Positions 16,575-26,128 of a stretch of DNA of 64,000 bases are shown here, piece after piece. Below the pieces are notes generated by a model, which saw only the letters and a list, made by a program, of their open reading frames with translations, was not told where the DNA came from and searched no databases. A program made the position numbers and the translations under genes. The stretch is from positions 310,001 through 374,000 of the forward strand of contig NZ_NPOA01000002.1 of NCBI RefSeq assembly GCF_002287375.1, read 5' to 3'. How positions within the stretch are numbered: the first letter of the stretch is position 1; every line of letters starts with the position of its first letter. This stretch comes from Virgibacillus profundi. Lineage in GTDB: Bacteria > Bacillota > Bacilli > Bacillales > Amphibacillaceae.

Positions 16575-17318
16575 ATGACCAAAAAGAAAAATGATATTAA
16601 ACTAATTGCACTGGATATGGATGGAACCTTATTAAATAGTGAGCACGAGGTTTCAGCGCACACCAGGGAGGTTATTGCTAAAGCATTGAAAAAAGATATT
16701 CATGTTGTACTAAGTACTGGACGTGGATTTAAAACATGCTATCCCTATGCTGAGTCTTTAAAGCTCACGTCCTATCTTGTAACAACAAATGGCGGTGAAA
16801 TCTGGACAATAGATAAAAAGTTATTGGATCAGCATTTAATGGAAACAGCAACCATTGAAAAACTGTGGACCATGGGCAGGGAAATTGGTGTAAATATGTG
16901 GATGATTTCTACAGATAGCGTATTCCGTAATGAAGCCCCTGACAATTTTTATGATCATAAATGGCTGAAATTCGGCTGTGAATCTTTTGATAAAACCAAG
17001 CTTGATCAAATGATTAAAGAGCTATCCCATTTCGAAGGTTTGGAACTGACCAATTCGCTTCCAACAAATGTTGAAGCAAACCCTAAAGGAGTTAGTAAAG
17101 CCAAGGCATTGAAATTTGTTTGTAAGGAGATTGGCATCACAATGAATCAAGTGATGGCAGTTGGTGATAGCTTGAATGATATTAAAATGATTCAGGATTC
17201 CGGGGTTGGTGTTGCAATGGGCAATGCGCAGGAAGCAATAAAGAATGCAGCAGATTTTACAACGGAAACGAATAATAATGACGGTGTCGCAATGGCGATT
17301 GAGCGGTTTGCATTATAG
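16575..17318 (+). CDS. HAD-IIB (Cof-type) phosphatase
   Basis: A 247-residue HAD hydrolase. Motif I is LDMDGTLLNSE (nucleophile D), motif II LSTGRG, and motif IV VGDSLNDIKMIQDSGVGVAMGNA. Relatives (Cof, YkrA, YwtE) dephosphorylate sugar phosphates, FMN or PLP; the substrate is not predictable. It is somewhat shorter than the usual 260-290 residues, mainly in the cap domain. It stands alone with its own ribosome binding site (GGAGG) and terminator. Confidence 0.88.
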   Translation: MTKKKNDIKLIALDMDGTLLNSEHEVSAHTREVIAKALKKDIHVVLSTGRGFKTCYPYAESLKLTSYLVTTNGGEIWTIDKKLLDQHLMETATIEKLWTMGREIGVNMWMISTDSVFRNEAPDNFYDHKWLKFGCESFDKTKLDQMIKELSHFEGLELTNSLPTNVEANPKGVSKAKALKFVCKEIGITMNQVMAVGDSLNDIKMIQDSGVGVAMGNAQEAIKNAADFTTETNNNDGVAMAIERFAL

Positions 17319-17327
17319 AATTTAATT

Positions 17328-17358
17328 AGTAGCTCCATCTTCTTTAGTGGAGCTGCTT
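17328..17358 (+). terminator. Terminator of the HAD phosphatase gene
   Basis: AGTAGCTCCA / TGGAGCTGCT with a 10-base loop and a short T run. Confidence 0.7.
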
Positions 17359-17602
17359 TTGTGATGTTATTTTGAAAATTGGTTCCTGCTTGGCAATGCA
17401 GGTACCCTGTATAAATGGCTTGCTCAAAAAATTACTATTCAATAAAGCAACTCCACAATTTATAAAATGTTCACTTCATTTGACGTATAAGCATTAAGGT
17501 AATAGGCAATCCTGTTTATATCCAATAAGATTTATCAGCAGTCCTTTCTTTGTTAAGAAGAAAGGAGTATAATAGAAGTGTAATATGAAAGGGGATGCTA
17601 TC

Positions 17603-17785
17603 ATGTCATTTTCTCGCGGACCAAAAGAGCCAGTTCCAGAAGTGGAAACAAAAGTGTGGTCATGTACAAGTGACGAATGTCAGGGCTGGATGAGGGAATC
17701 ATACAGTTTTGAGGAAGAGCCACAATGTCCACTATGTCAATCAACAATGGAGCAAGAAGTACGCGTGCTTCCAGAAATGAAGTAA
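17603..17785 (+). CDS. ydjO: YdjO-family cold-inducible small zinc-ribbon protein
   Basis: A 60-residue protein with CTSDECQGWMRESYSFEE followed by CPLC, the cysteine pairs and WMR motif of the YdjO family. The Cx4C and CxxC pairs suggest bound zinc. B. subtilis YdjO is described as cold-inducible; its biochemical role is unknown. ATG 17603 is preferred since AAAGGGG lies just upstream; an earlier in-frame ATG at 17585 overlaps that site. An inverted repeat (CCTTTCTT / AAGAAAGG) lies about 40 bases before the start, over a TATAAT at 17568-17573. Confidence 0.85.
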   Translation: MSFSRGPKEPVPEVETKVWSCTSDECQGWMRESYSFEEEPQCPLCQSTMEQEVRVLPEMK

Positions 17786-17852
17786 AGCATAGTACCTCTT
17801 ATAAGTATTGAAGCTATATTTTTTCCACGGAATTATTTATTAATATAAAATG

Positions 17853-17893
17853 TCTAATGAGGGCGTTGGGATTCCAGCGTCTTTTACATTAGA
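17853..17893. repeat. Long hairpin in the ydjO-aldehyde dehydrogenase gap
   Basis: TCTAATG / CATTAGA encloses an inner stem GGCGTTGG / CCAGCGTC (with G-T pairs) and a short loop. No T run follows, so it may be an mRNA-end structure rather than a terminator. Confidence 0.5.
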
Positions 17894-17911
17894 AAATAGC
17901 TTCATTACATG

Positions 17912-17946
17912 AAAACCCTGGTTCATAAGAATCAGGGTTTTTTATT
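17912..17946 (+). terminator. Terminator upstream of the aldehyde dehydrogenase gene
   Basis: AAAACCCTG / CAGGGTTTT with a 12-base loop and a T run. Confidence 0.8.
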
Positions 17947-18069
17947 TGGAAAAGAGTAAACTAATTGTTGGAATAATTCAGAAGTCAGTGCTATAATCTT
18001 AACTAGAGTACTAGCTTGTGCTTCGTCATAATTTCTGTAAGCGATTACAATATTAGGAGGAGTAAATGT

Positions 18070-19590
18070 ATGAGATATGAAAATCCAAACACGGAAGGTT
18101 CTCTTGTGAATTTTAAAGAACGGTATGACAATTTTATTGGCGGTGAGTATCGTCCGCCGGCAAATGGCAAGTATTTTGAAAATGTCACACCTGTGACGGG
18201 AAAAGTATTTTGTCAAATTGCCAGATCAACAAAAGAAGATGTTCAGGCAGCAGTTGATGCAGCAAATGAGGCAAAGGATGCCTGGGGAAAAACATCTGTA
18301 GCAGAGCGGGCAAAAATTTTAAATAAAATTGCGGATAGAATTGAAGAAAATTTAGAAATGCTGGCAGTTGCTGAAACCTGGGATAACGGAAAAGCCGTAC
18401 GTGAAACATTGGCAGCAGATTTACCTCTGGCAGCAGATCATTATCGCTATTTTGCCGGAGCAATTCGTGCACAGGAGGGTGGCCTCAGTCAGATTGATAA
18501 TGATACTGTAGCCTATCATTTCCACGAGCCGCTTGGGGTAGTTGGTCAAATTATTCCGTGGAACTTCCCACTGTTGATGGCAACATGGAAACTGGCACCA
18601 GCATTAGCTGCAGGAAACTGTGTCGTGTTAAAGCCAGCAGAACAAACGCCCGCATCCATTCATGTTTTCATGGAGTTGATTCAGGATCTATTGCCTCCGG
18701 GTGTTGTAAATATTGTTAACGGTTTTGGCGTAGAGGCTGGAAAACCACTTGCATCAAATAGTGGTATTTCAAAAGTGGCATTTACCGGGGAAACTACTAC
18801 GGGCCGTTTAATTATGCAATATGCATCCGAAAATATTATCCCTGTTACATTAGAGCTTGGTGGAAAGTCACCAAACATTTTCTTTGAGGATGTAATGGAT
18901 GAGGATGATGGATTTTTGGACAAAACAATTGAAGGTTTAGTTATGTTTGCATTAAACCAAGGTGAGGTTTGTACATGTCCATCCCGTGCCATTGTGCATG
19001 AATCTATTTATGATGAATTTATGGAACGTGTAATTAAACGGGTAAACGAGATTAAAATAGGTCACCCACTTGATACAGAAACGATGATGGGTGCACAGGC
19101 ATCACGGGAGCAAATGAAGAAAATCGAATCATACCTGGATATCGGAAAACAGGAAGGTGCAGAAGTTCTTGTCGGTGGTAATGTGAACAAGCTTGATGGA
19201 GAACTGGAGAGTGGCTATTATGTTGAGCCAACTATCTTTAAAGGAAACAACAAAATGCGTGTATTTCAGGAAGAAATTTTCGGCCCGGTTCTTTCTGTTA
19301 CTACATTCAAGGATAAGGAAGAAGCAATGGAGATTGCGAATGATACACTCTATGGTTTAGGTGCAGGTGTTTGGACACGTAATATCAATACAGCTTATCG
19401 CTTCGGCCGTGGCATTGAGGCAGGTCGTGTATGGACAAACTGTTACCATCAATACCCGGCACATGCTGCTTTCGGGGGATATAAGAAATCTGGTATCGGC
19501 AGGGAAAACCACTTAATGATGCTTGATCATTACCAGCAAACTAAGAATCTACTAATCAGCTACAGTGAAGGGCCTGCAGGATTGTTTTAG
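18070..19590 (+). CDS. Aldehyde dehydrogenase, AldB/ExaC type
   Basis: A 506-residue NAD(P)-dependent aldehyde dehydrogenase. It shows [23 protein letters not shown] for cofactor binding, the general base Glu in LELGGKSPN, and the catalytic Cys (about residue 301) in [11 protein letters not shown]. That Cys context and the following DUF779 gene are characteristic of acetaldehyde dehydrogenases of the AldB/ExaC group, which oxidise acetaldehyde to acetate. ATG 18070 has AGGAGGAG upstream. B. subtilis DhaS/AldX relatives are the alternatives. Confidence 0.9.
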   Translation: MRYENPNTEGSLVNFKERYDNFIGGEYRPPANGKYFENVTPVTGKVFCQIARSTKEDVQAAVDAANEAKDAWGKTSVAERAKILNKIADRIEENLEMLAVAETWDNGKAVRETLAADLPLAADHYRYFAGAIRAQEGGLSQIDNDTVAYHFHEPLGVVGQIIPWNFPLLMATWKLAPALAAGNCVVLKPAEQTPASIHVFMELIQDLLPPGVVNIVNGFGVEAGKPLASNSGISKVAFTGETTTGRLIMQYASENIIPVTLELGGKSPNIFFEDVMDEDDGFLDKTIEGLVMFALNQGEVCTCPSRAIVHESIYDEFMERVIKRVNEIKIGHPLDTETMMGAQASREQMKKIESYLDIGKQEGAEVLVGGNVNKLDGELESGYYVEPTIFKGNNKMRVFQEEIFGPVLSVTTFKDKEEAMEIANDTLYGLGAGVWTRNINTAYRFGRGIEAGRVWTNCYHQYPAHAAFGGYKKSGIGRENHLMMLDHYQQTKNLLISYSEGPAGLF

Positions 19591-19694
19591 TTAAAAGCTT
19601 TGCTATAATACAGGAATTTTGGAAAAGGGGCAGAAATTTAGGCCTCTTTTCTGCATAGAATATAAAAATAGGAAATTTAGAAAGGATGGTGAAT

Positions 19695-20060
19695 ATGGTT
19701 GAGCGTGTAACAGTAACAAAAGAAGCCCTGGATCTGATCAATACGTTGAAGGAGGTTCATGGTGATCTCATGTTCCATCAGTCAGGTGGTTGTTGTGATG
19801 GCAGTTCACCGATGTGCTATCAACGGGGAGAGTTACGAACAGGGGAATCTGACCTGTTACTTGGAGAAATTGGTGAAACACCTTTTTATATTTCAAAAGA
19901 CCAATACGAATATTGGAAGCATACCCAGCTCATCATTGATGCAGTAGATGGACGTGGAGGAATGTTTTCACTGGAAGGACCTGAAGGAAAAAGGTTCCTG
20001 TCAAGATCAAGGGTGTTTACCGAAGAGGAACGAACAGAACTGGCCGGGGCAGAGGCTTAG
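19695..20060 (+). CDS. DUF779 protein linked to aldehyde dehydrogenase
   Basis: A 121-residue protein of DUF779. It contains MFHQSGGCCDGSSPMCY, a cysteine-rich block that may bind metal, and FYISKDQYEYWKHTQLI. DUF779 genes repeatedly sit beside AldB/ExaC-type aldehyde dehydrogenases, as here, so a helper role is likely although no activity is established. ATG 19695 is placed nine bases after AAAGG; an earlier ATG at 19686 overlaps that site. Confidence 0.85.
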   Translation: MVERVTVTKEALDLINTLKEVHGDLMFHQSGGCCDGSSPMCYQRGELRTGESDLLLGEIGETPFYISKDQYEYWKHTQLIIDAVDGRGGMFSLEGPEGKRFLSRSRVFTEEERTELAGAEA

Positions 20061-20065
20061 GAAAC

Positions 20066-20108
20066 AAAATCGCCAAATCTCAGCAAATAAGGGATTTGGC
20101 GATTTTTA
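20066..20108 (+). terminator. Terminator after DUF779
   Basis: AAATCGCCAAATC / GATTTGGCGATTT, a 13-bp perfect stem, with a T run. Confidence 0.9.
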
Positions 20109-20135
20109 TTTGAATAGACATTTTTGGTAAGTTTT

Positions 20136-20571
20136 GTTGCTCATTCATCCTCACAGTAGATAGAAAGTGCGACGTAAAATCAATAGTAATAGGTTTAATC
20201 CATCGCTACGGAAATACACTACGCGGACCTTAGGGTGGCTGATGAGCCTCCTCATGCTTCGCACTGCGGGGTCTCATCTAGGCCTCTGCTCCCGCTAGGA
20301 GTCTTCGTGTATTTCCTTCGCTGAGAGGGTGTGTTGCAACTTCAAAAGGTGATTATTATTGATTGAATTAAATTATTGCTACCTATTCTTATTATGATTG
20401 ATTGGAGCGTAGGGCAGTCGACTCCTGCGGGAAAAGCACGAGTCTGAAGACCCCGCAGCGGTGATCTTCCGCGAGGAGGCTGAGGCCGTGCCCGCGGAAA
20501 GCGACTGCCCGAAGCGGAAATCAACGGAGCAGTTACGTCGCAGTCTATATCTTTTATGACAAAACAATAAC
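20136..20571. repeat. Composite inverted-repeat element 2
   Basis: About 436 bp, built like element 1. The left end is GTTGCTCATTCATCC with a GTAGATAGAAAGTGCGACGTA block. The right end, read inward, is GTTATTGTTTTGTCATAAAA then GATATAGACTGCGACGTAAC. The two facing cores are near 20201-20330 (plus orientation, GGCTGATGAGCC subtype) and 20403-20520 (minus orientation, GGGCACGGC subtype when read on the minus strand). The subtype order is the reverse of element 1. Together with the rest of the gap up to 20791 nothing else is seen. Confidence 0.75.
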
Positions 20572-20791
20572 TCTTTTCGATGTGACGAGCAGTCCATTTC
20601 CTTTCGGCGGTACGAATAACTATAGCCCATAACTTATAGAAACCAACCTTATAACATAATCCACAACAATAAAAGACAAACTGGTTAGGGTATATCTAAA
20701 AAATATTGTAAAATAGATGAATGAATCACCTTGTACAGCTAATATACATAAATTAATAAAGAACAAATCAACAAAAAAGGATGTGTCTCCC

Positions 20792-21844
20792 TTGTCCAGT
20801 AAAAAATATTATTATGTTACAGGTAACACGGCTGAAGGGCTTGTTAATTTCCTTCCACCAAACGTAGAAAACTTTAATCAGATCATTATTTTAAAACACC
20901 CATCACACCAATTAAAAACAGCTGTTTTAAAAAATATAATCAAAACATATGAGGATCAGTATAATCTTGAAATTCTTCTCAGTACATTAGGAAATGATTT
21001 TATAGAAGGGGTTATTATCAGGGAAATATCTGTAGTTTTTATAATGGATAGAATTGCTTCAGGTGATCTGGGGGCTGCCATTGAACTTGATATGAATTTG
21101 TTTCTAAATGAAGAAGTGCCAAGTAGTAACGAAATGATCGAAGCAAGAAAAAATTTCGATGATTTTACTAATATGGCCTATGAAAATTTTAAAACAGGGT
21201 TGCAGGTGCATGATGAACTTGAGGGTATATTTATTGCGGAAATGGATTTTGATAGCGCAAATCGGATTACGGAAGAACTTATTGATGACTTGCTTAAGCA
21301 AACTAAAAAACAAGATCGAAAAGTCCATGTTTCCCATCGTCTCTTTGGTACGAATACCGTGGATGGCGTTGTAAATGAAGTACCACATATAATAGAAAAC
21401 TTAGCAACCGTTATTCATGTCAAGGGACGTGCAGGGACAGGTAAATCAACCTTAATGAAGAAAGTTTCAGTAGCCTGCCAGGAGCATGGGTTGGATGTTG
21501 AACTCTATCATTGCAGCTTTGATCCAAATAGTATTGATATGGTGCTTGTTCCTGACCTTGATTTTTGTATATTTGACAGCACAGATCCACATGAATTTTT
21601 CCCTGAAAAGTCTGGGGAAAAAATCATTGATTTATACGAAGAGACTGTAACTCCCGGAACTGATGAAAAATATGCGGATAAAATTTATGAAGTAAATAGA
21701 AACTATAAATCCTATATGAAAAAAGGCGTGCAGCATTTGAAAAAAGCAGGCAACTATTTAAATAGTCTGGAGGAAAATTATTCATTCAGTGAAAGTGAAA
21801 TAAATAAAATCACAACATTTATTCTGGATAAGGTTGTAACTTAA
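20792..21844 (+). CDS. P-loop protein of the PRK06851 type with decayed N-terminal P-loop
   Basis: A 350-residue protein made of two related halves. The C-terminal half has an intact Walker A (GRAGTGKST, residues 212-220), then YHCSFDPNSIDMV and IFDSTDPHEFFP, as in the uncharacterised PRK06851 family. The N-terminal half keeps YYVTGNTAEGL but has HPSHQLKTAVLK where its own P-loop should be. TTG 20792 is chosen: AAAAAAGGATGTG is placed upstream and the product then starts at the family N-terminus; the ATG at 20717 adds 25 unconserved residues. The function is unknown; nucleotide binding is likely in the second half only. Confidence 0.8.
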   Translation: MSSKKYYYVTGNTAEGLVNFLPPNVENFNQIIILKHPSHQLKTAVLKNIIKTYEDQYNLEILLSTLGNDFIEGVIIREISVVFIMDRIASGDLGAAIELDMNLFLNEEVPSSNEMIEARKNFDDFTNMAYENFKTGLQVHDELEGIFIAEMDFDSANRITEELIDDLLKQTKKQDRKVHVSHRLFGTNTVDGVVNEVPHIIENLATVIHVKGRAGTGKSTLMKKVSVACQEHGLDVELYHCSFDPNSIDMVLVPDLDFCIFDSTDPHEFFPEKSGEKIIDLYEETVTPGTDEKYADKIYEVNRNYKSYMKKGVQHLKKAGNYLNSLEENYSFSESEINKITTFILDKVVT

Positions 21845-21863
21845 TCCACACTCTCTAGATCGT

Positions 21864-21900
21864 AAAGGCAATTTTCCCTTCCTGAAAGTTGCCTTTTTAA
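21864..21900 (+). terminator. Terminator after the P-loop protein gene
   Basis: AAAGGCAA / TTGCCTTT with a T run. Confidence 0.75.
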
Positions 21901-21990
21901 AAAAATTAACGTTTCTCTTGTAATTTACATGAAAATATTGTAGAATTAATTAACTGAAAATTTAGAGAAAATACACGGGAGGTGGAAAGG

Positions 21991-22434
21991 ATGTTAACAG
22001 TAAAAATGTTGAAACCATATTATATTAAAGCTGATGACAGTTATGTACGAGTAATCCTGGCATATCAATATTTCTCCGTTATGATTAATAAAAAAGTGTA
22101 TCAATTTATTCCAGTTGAAGCAAAGGAAATACGGATTAACCGCAAAACGTATAAAGTGGAAAATATTGATGCTAAATTTGCATTTCAAAAAGGAAAAGAT
22201 GTAGTATATGTAACCATGGGCGAATTAATTTCCCTTCCCGATTTTTTAAATCAATTATATTCCATTGTAGAACCGTATTACGTAAAAGATATCAATTTAA
22301 GTAAAAATGAACAAAAGAATGAAGTGTCCGATTTTATAGATCAAATGGAAAGAAACAATGTTAAACGTATGATAGACATAGCATTGGATGAGCGTGATGA
22401 AGAAGCATTTAATGCATTAATAAAATTATTGTAA
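21991..22434 (+). CDS. IDEAL-domain protein
   Basis: A 147-residue protein whose C-terminus holds the short IDEAL-type helix (MIDIALDERDEEAFNALIKLL). The N-terminal part is beta-rich and basic (KMLKPYYIKADDSYVRVIL). IDEAL domains occur in small Firmicute proteins and some regulators such as ComK-like proteins; no function can be given. ATG 21991 follows GGGAGGTGG; a GTG at 21982 lies inside that site. Confidence 0.7.
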   Translation: MLTVKMLKPYYIKADDSYVRVILAYQYFSVMINKKVYQFIPVEAKEIRINRKTYKVENIDAKFAFQKGKDVVYVTMGELISLPDFLNQLYSIVEPYYVKDINLSKNEQKNEVSDFIDQMERNNVKRMIDIALDERDEEAFNALIKLL

Positions 22435-22453
22435 TGAGCTTTGATGAATAGAC

Positions 22454-22485
22454 ATGCCGCTTCCCTGGATGGAGTGGCATTTTTC
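22454..22485 (+). terminator. Terminator of the IDEAL-domain gene
   Basis: ATGCCGCT / AGTGGCAT (one G-T pair) followed by TTTTT. Confidence 0.75.
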
Positions 22486-22491
22486 TGCATT

Positions 22492-22524
22492 AAAAAAGTC
22501 TACCCTATTTGAGTAGACTTTTTA
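22492..22524. terminator. Bidirectional terminator between convergent genes
   Basis: AAAAAGTCTAC / GTAGACTTTTT, symmetric with T runs on both strands, between the IDEAL gene (plus) and the PBP gene (minus). Confidence 0.8.
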
Positions 22525-22525
22525 T

Positions 22526-24541
22526 TTATTTAACATTCATTAAAATATCTGTAACCTTTTCCACTGTATAGCTGCTGCCACCACGGTCTTCGGTATGTTC
22601 AACCATCATCGCTATAAGAATATCCTGATCATCTGTAGGATAGCCAACAAACCAGCCATTTTCCTGACCTGATTTATCGTCACCGGTTAGTTTCAATTCT
22701 GCCGTTCCTGTTTTACCTGAGATAGGAAAGTCTGCTTCGTCTGCTTTTTTTGCAGTACCATCTGTAACCACTTCCCTAAGCGTGTCTTGCAGCATGGTGG
22801 CATGATCTGCAGATAGTAAATTTTCCTTCCAGATTTGAGAGGTTTCTTCACTCATAAGTAATGTTGGTTTGACCATATTACCTTCATTCAAAATAGGCGT
22901 ATAGGTTAGTGCCAAATGAATGGCGCTCATTTCCAGTTCACCTTGGCCATAGCTTGAATTTGCCAGTAAAACCTCATCATTTATTTCACCAGTTGATGAG
23001 ACAGTGGATGAAGTTATCGGGTATTCGTACGGTAATTCTTCCCCAAAGCCAAAATTATTTAAACCGATAATAAATGCTTCGCTTCCCATCTCCACACCCA
23101 TCGTTGCAAAATAAATATTATCTGAGCGAACCAGGGCATCTCTGAGATCGACGGGTCCATTGGATTCGGAAACCCGACGTACTTCATAATTCCCCCAGCC
23201 TTCGCCATTACTCCAGGTTAATCCGTTTATTTCGATGCCTTCATCAGGTATGATGGAACCATTTTGCAATCCAATAGCTGCGGTCACTGGTTTAATAACT
23301 GAACCAGGAGCAAAGGTTGCCGAAAATCGATTAAGAAGCGGTTTTTGTTCGTTATTCTGTAATCCTTCCCAGAGGTTTGTCCCGGTACCATACAAAATTT
23401 CATTCGGATCAAAAGCGGGACTGCTCACAAGCGCCAGCGTTTCACCGGTTTTTGGATCAATAGCTGCAGCGTTTCCTGCATCACCATCATAGGAATTATA
23501 TATTCTTTCCTGTACATTAACATCGACTGTAAGCGAAATAGTTTCCCCATCCTTTACAGTTTTCTCAGCAAGGATAACACTCTCTTCTCCTTCTTTTTTT
23601 TCAATGATAATTTTGAGCCCTCTTTCACCTTTAAGGCGCTCTTCATACCACTGTTCAAGACCCCGTTTTCCAATAACGTCATTTGCTCCATATTCTCCAG
23701 GCTCTTTATCTTCCAGATCTTCTGCAGTAACCTGACCCACATACCCGACTAAATGTGCAGCTGCCTCACCTGCAGGGTAGATACGGCCGGTTCCGTTATC
23801 AATACTAACTCCATCAATTTGCAGAAGCTTATCTCTCGTTTCTTCACTATATATATCCTTAATTGGTACCAATAAATGTGGCTCAATCCATCCAGCTCCC
23901 AGAGCAGTATCGATCCCATCAACGGAAATACCCAAGAGGTCAGCTATTTCCTCTTTATTCTGTTTCGGATTCACGCCCAGTTTTTCCGGTACAATCCCAA
24001 CTTCAAAAATAGGACCATTCATTGCTAAAGGCATTTTATTACGGTCGAGAATTTCCCCGCGTTTTGGTTCCACTGATTGAATTCTAATTTTACCGCCATC
24101 TTTAATTTCAGGAAAAATAAAACCTGGATCCCATTGTACAAACCAGTTTTTCTCCTGTTCTTCACCCTTCTGAATCAGTGTTGCATCATAATCAAATGCA
24201 ATAGGCCCAGCAAGGCTCTCCATTTCTACTTTGAAGGGAAGTGTAGCTGTCCCTTCTTCCATAGCAATTTCCAGTTCGTCCTCATTCAATTTTTCAAATG
24301 TAACTTTCAAGTCTGATATATCAAGATCCTCATAAATTTTAGCATAGCGATCAACAAATTCTTCTGTCGGATATGTTTCCGTTGACTTAGCTGTTAACAT
24401 TCCGTACATTTCTGCAAACTCCTCATTATTCCACTGCTTGACATAAGTATCAAACCGTTCATTTGGAGTGACTTCATCTTCAGAACAGGCAGTAAGAAAA
24501 ACAATGAAAATTATGGATAAAAATAGTGTGATTTTTTTCAT
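22526..24541 (-). CDS. pbpC: Class B penicillin-binding protein, lipoprotein with MecA-type N-domain (PBP3-like)
   Basis: A 671-residue transpeptidase that cross-links peptidoglycan outside the membrane. It begins with a lipoprotein signal ending in FLTAC (C19), then an NTF2-like MecA_N domain (about 25-145), a PBP dimerisation domain (about 155-320) and a transpeptidase domain (350-665). The active-site motifs are complete: S414-VIK-417, S473-D-N475 and K610-T-G612. This layout is that of B. subtilis PbpC (PBP3) and of MecA, whose relatives can have low beta-lactam affinity; resistance cannot be read from sequence. It lies in tandem with an LCP gene on the minus strand. Confidence 0.9.
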   Translation of the reverse strand: MKKITLFLSIIFIVFLTACSEDEVTPNERFDTYVKQWNNEEFAEMYGMLTAKSTETYPTEEFVDRYAKIYEDLDISDLKVTFEKLNEDELEIAMEEGTATLPFKVEMESLAGPIAFDYDATLIQKGEEQEKNWFVQWDPGFIFPEIKDGGKIRIQSVEPKRGEILDRNKMPLAMNGPIFEVGIVPEKLGVNPKQNKEEIADLLGISVDGIDTALGAGWIEPHLLVPIKDIYSEETRDKLLQIDGVSIDNGTGRIYPAGEAAAHLVGYVGQVTAEDLEDKEPGEYGANDVIGKRGLEQWYEERLKGERGLKIIIEKKEGEESVILAEKTVKDGETISLTVDVNVQERIYNSYDGDAGNAAAIDPKTGETLALVSSPAFDPNEILYGTGTNLWEGLQNNEQKPLLNRFSATFAPGSVIKPVTAAIGLQNGSIIPDEGIEINGLTWSNGEGWGNYEVRRVSESNGPVDLRDALVRSDNIYFATMGVEMGSEAFIIGLNNFGFGEELPYEYPITSSTVSSTGEINDEVLLANSSYGQGELEMSAIHLALTYTPILNEGNMVKPTLLMSEETSQIWKENLLSADHATMLQDTLREVVTDGTAKKADEADFPISGKTGTAELKLTGDDKSGQENGWFVGYPTDDQDILIAMMVEHTEDRGGSSYTVEKVTDILMNVK

Positions 24542-24659
24542 GTGAACCCCTCTCAGGTCGTATCGACTTTACTATTATTATAACACTTTTGATCTATAAA
24601 GAAATTGTTGTAAACAAAAAGCCACACTGCATTTTAATTCTACAGGTGACTTTTATTTT

Positions 24660-25604
24660 CTATCTTGCTTCCATATGATTGGTAATTTCTGTTGTAATTC
24701 GATTAAATTCAGAATCCGGTACAATATAGTACCATCCACCATTAATCATTTTACCACTACCGCTAATTTCTAATGTTTTCGTGTTTCCAATTGTTCCGCG
24801 GTAACCACTGAACATTGTTTGCATTCTATCCATATTCAAATCTGTATTCACATTGTCGCCCAGAATATTTAATATCTCGCCAACTTTTGTAATACTTGAG
24901 AAGCTCGCACCTTCTTTGATGGCAGCCTGAACAACATTTCGCTGACGTTCATTACGACCAAGGTCACCACGTGGGTCATTTTTCCGCATCCGGATATAAC
25001 TTAATGCCTGTTCACCATTTAGTTGAATTTGGCCTTCCGAAAAATTCGACCCACCTTGGGAAAATGCCTGATCATTGGTAACGGTAACCCCGCCAATAGC
25101 ATCAATTCCCTGCTTAAATCCTTCCATATTCACCTTCGAATAAAAATGAACGGGCAAATCGAAAGCCTCTTCAACTGTTTGTACTGCTAATTCCACATCA
25201 CCAAAAGCATATGCGTGATTGATCTTATCCATCCCGCGACCAGGGATATTTACATACGTATCCCTAGGAATACTCACCATTGCCATGGAATCAGTATTTG
25301 GATTTAATGACATGAGAATCATCGTATCAGAGCGGCCTTTATCACCCTCACGCTGGTCCACCCCAAGCAGTAAGATATTCAGTGATTTTTTATCCTCAAA
25401 AATATTTTCCAATTCTTTCTGGCGTTCAGGATCGTCATCTCTAGCCAATGGATTATGCATGGTTTCTACAGTATCGCCAACCTTATCCCATACATAATAC
25501 ACATATCCGACAACGATTAATAATAAAACTAGTATTATTCCACCAACCAAAAAAGGCCATTTACGTTTTTTCTTTGTTCTTCTTTTATCAACTCTGGAAT
25601 TCAC
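24660..25604 (-). CDS. LytR-CpsA-Psr (LCP) family cell-wall polymer ligase
   Basis: A 314-residue membrane-anchored enzyme that transfers undecaprenyl-linked teichoic or capsule polymers onto peptidoglycan. A basic N-terminus (VDKRRTKKKRKW) precedes one membrane helix (about 18-38). The LCP domain shows LLGVDQREGDKGRSDTMIL, SIPRDTYVNIPG, DKINHAYAFGD and YIRMRKNDPRGDLGRNERQR, including the conserved Asp and Arg residues that bind the pyrophosphate. It may correspond to B. subtilis LytR/TagU, which is encoded near degS; exact orthology is uncertain. Confidence 0.9.
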   Translation of the reverse strand: MNSRVDKRRTKKKRKWPFLVGGIILVLLLIVVGYVYYVWDKVGDTVETMHNPLARDDDPERQKELENIFEDKKSLNILLLGVDQREGDKGRSDTMILMSLNPNTDSMAMVSIPRDTYVNIPGRGMDKINHAYAFGDVELAVQTVEEAFDLPVHFYSKVNMEGFKQGIDAIGGVTVTNDQAFSQGGSNFSEGQIQLNGEQALSYIRMRKNDPRGDLGRNERQRNVVQAAIKEGASFSSITKVGEILNILGDNVNTDLNMDRMQTMFSGYRGTIGNTKTLEISGSGKMINGGWYYIVPDSEFNRITTEITNHMEAR

Positions 25605-25983
25605 TCGTATTCTCCTCTTTAGTGAAGCAGTTTCATGTAACTGAATATATAGCTACGTAAAATATCAAATCATGAATAGATTATATCGAATTTTGGAGGT
25701 TTAGTCTATGTATTTTTTTAATTTTCGTGGATTGGAACTCAAGTAATAATGTTATTCAATGCAAGCAACCCTAATATAGTTCAGCGATTATTTATGTAAT
25801 ATAGTACAAATTCCTTAAGTTTATTGATTTTATGTGAATAAAGGAATATTTATTGGCATAAACAGATATTGTAGTGAAAGTCTAGATTACCTACAACTTG
25901 CCAATTGACATATTGAGAGGTTTTTTTCTGACTAGTACAACAAAACTAGTTGAAATATGACAAAACAAGCCACCCAAATAGTC
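25605..25983. other. Non-coding gap between the LCP gene and the sinI leader
   Basis: About 380 AT-rich bases without an ORF worth reporting. It must hold the minus-strand promoter of the LCP gene. Two ACTAGT hexamers (near 25933 and 25946) flank an A/C-rich spacer. A weak Spo0A-like box (TTTTGTCATA on the minus strand, near 25960) is present but too poor to claim. Confidence 0.4.
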
Positions 25984-26012
25984 TTGTATCTATAGTATGA
26001 TAGTCTTATATC
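25984..26012 (+). promoter_or_regulatory. Sigma-A promoter of the riboswitch-sinI transcript
   Basis: TTGTAT (25984-25989), 17 bases, then TATATC (26007-26012). The predicted start near 26019 falls right at the 5' end of the aptamer. Confidence 0.6.
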
Positions 26013-26020
26013 TTAAGTAT

Positions 26021-26108
26021 GGCAGAAAAAGGCAAACCTTTTGAAAAATAGGGGCGCAAAGTCACAGATCTAACGTCTTTTTGACCAGGATGGCTGGATT
26101 GTCTGGAC
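26021..26108 (+). ncRNA. Cyclic di-GMP-I (GEMM) riboswitch in the sinI leader
   Basis: The aptamer signatures occur in order: GGCAAACC (26031-26038), a stem capped by a GAAA loop (26043-26046), GGGGCGCAAAGTC (26050-26062), CTAACG (26070-26075), then GGATGGCTGGATTGTC (26088-26103), which supplies the second stem and the tetraloop receptor side. CAGA (26023-26026) can close the base stem with TCTG (26102-26105). This is the conserved skeleton of the c-di-GMP-I class. The sinI ribosome binding site begins eight bases later and no terminator hairpin is visible, so control of translation is the simpler guess. Confidence 0.85.
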
Positions 26109-26128
26109 TAAAAATGGGGGACGGGATT

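Noticed and set aside
20342-20630. ORFs of 60-83 codons on the minus strand
   Set aside because: Frames through repeat element 2; no conserved protein and no start signals.
24077-24316. 79-codon ORF on the plus strand within pbpC
   Set aside because: Antisense shadow of the penicillin-binding protein frame.
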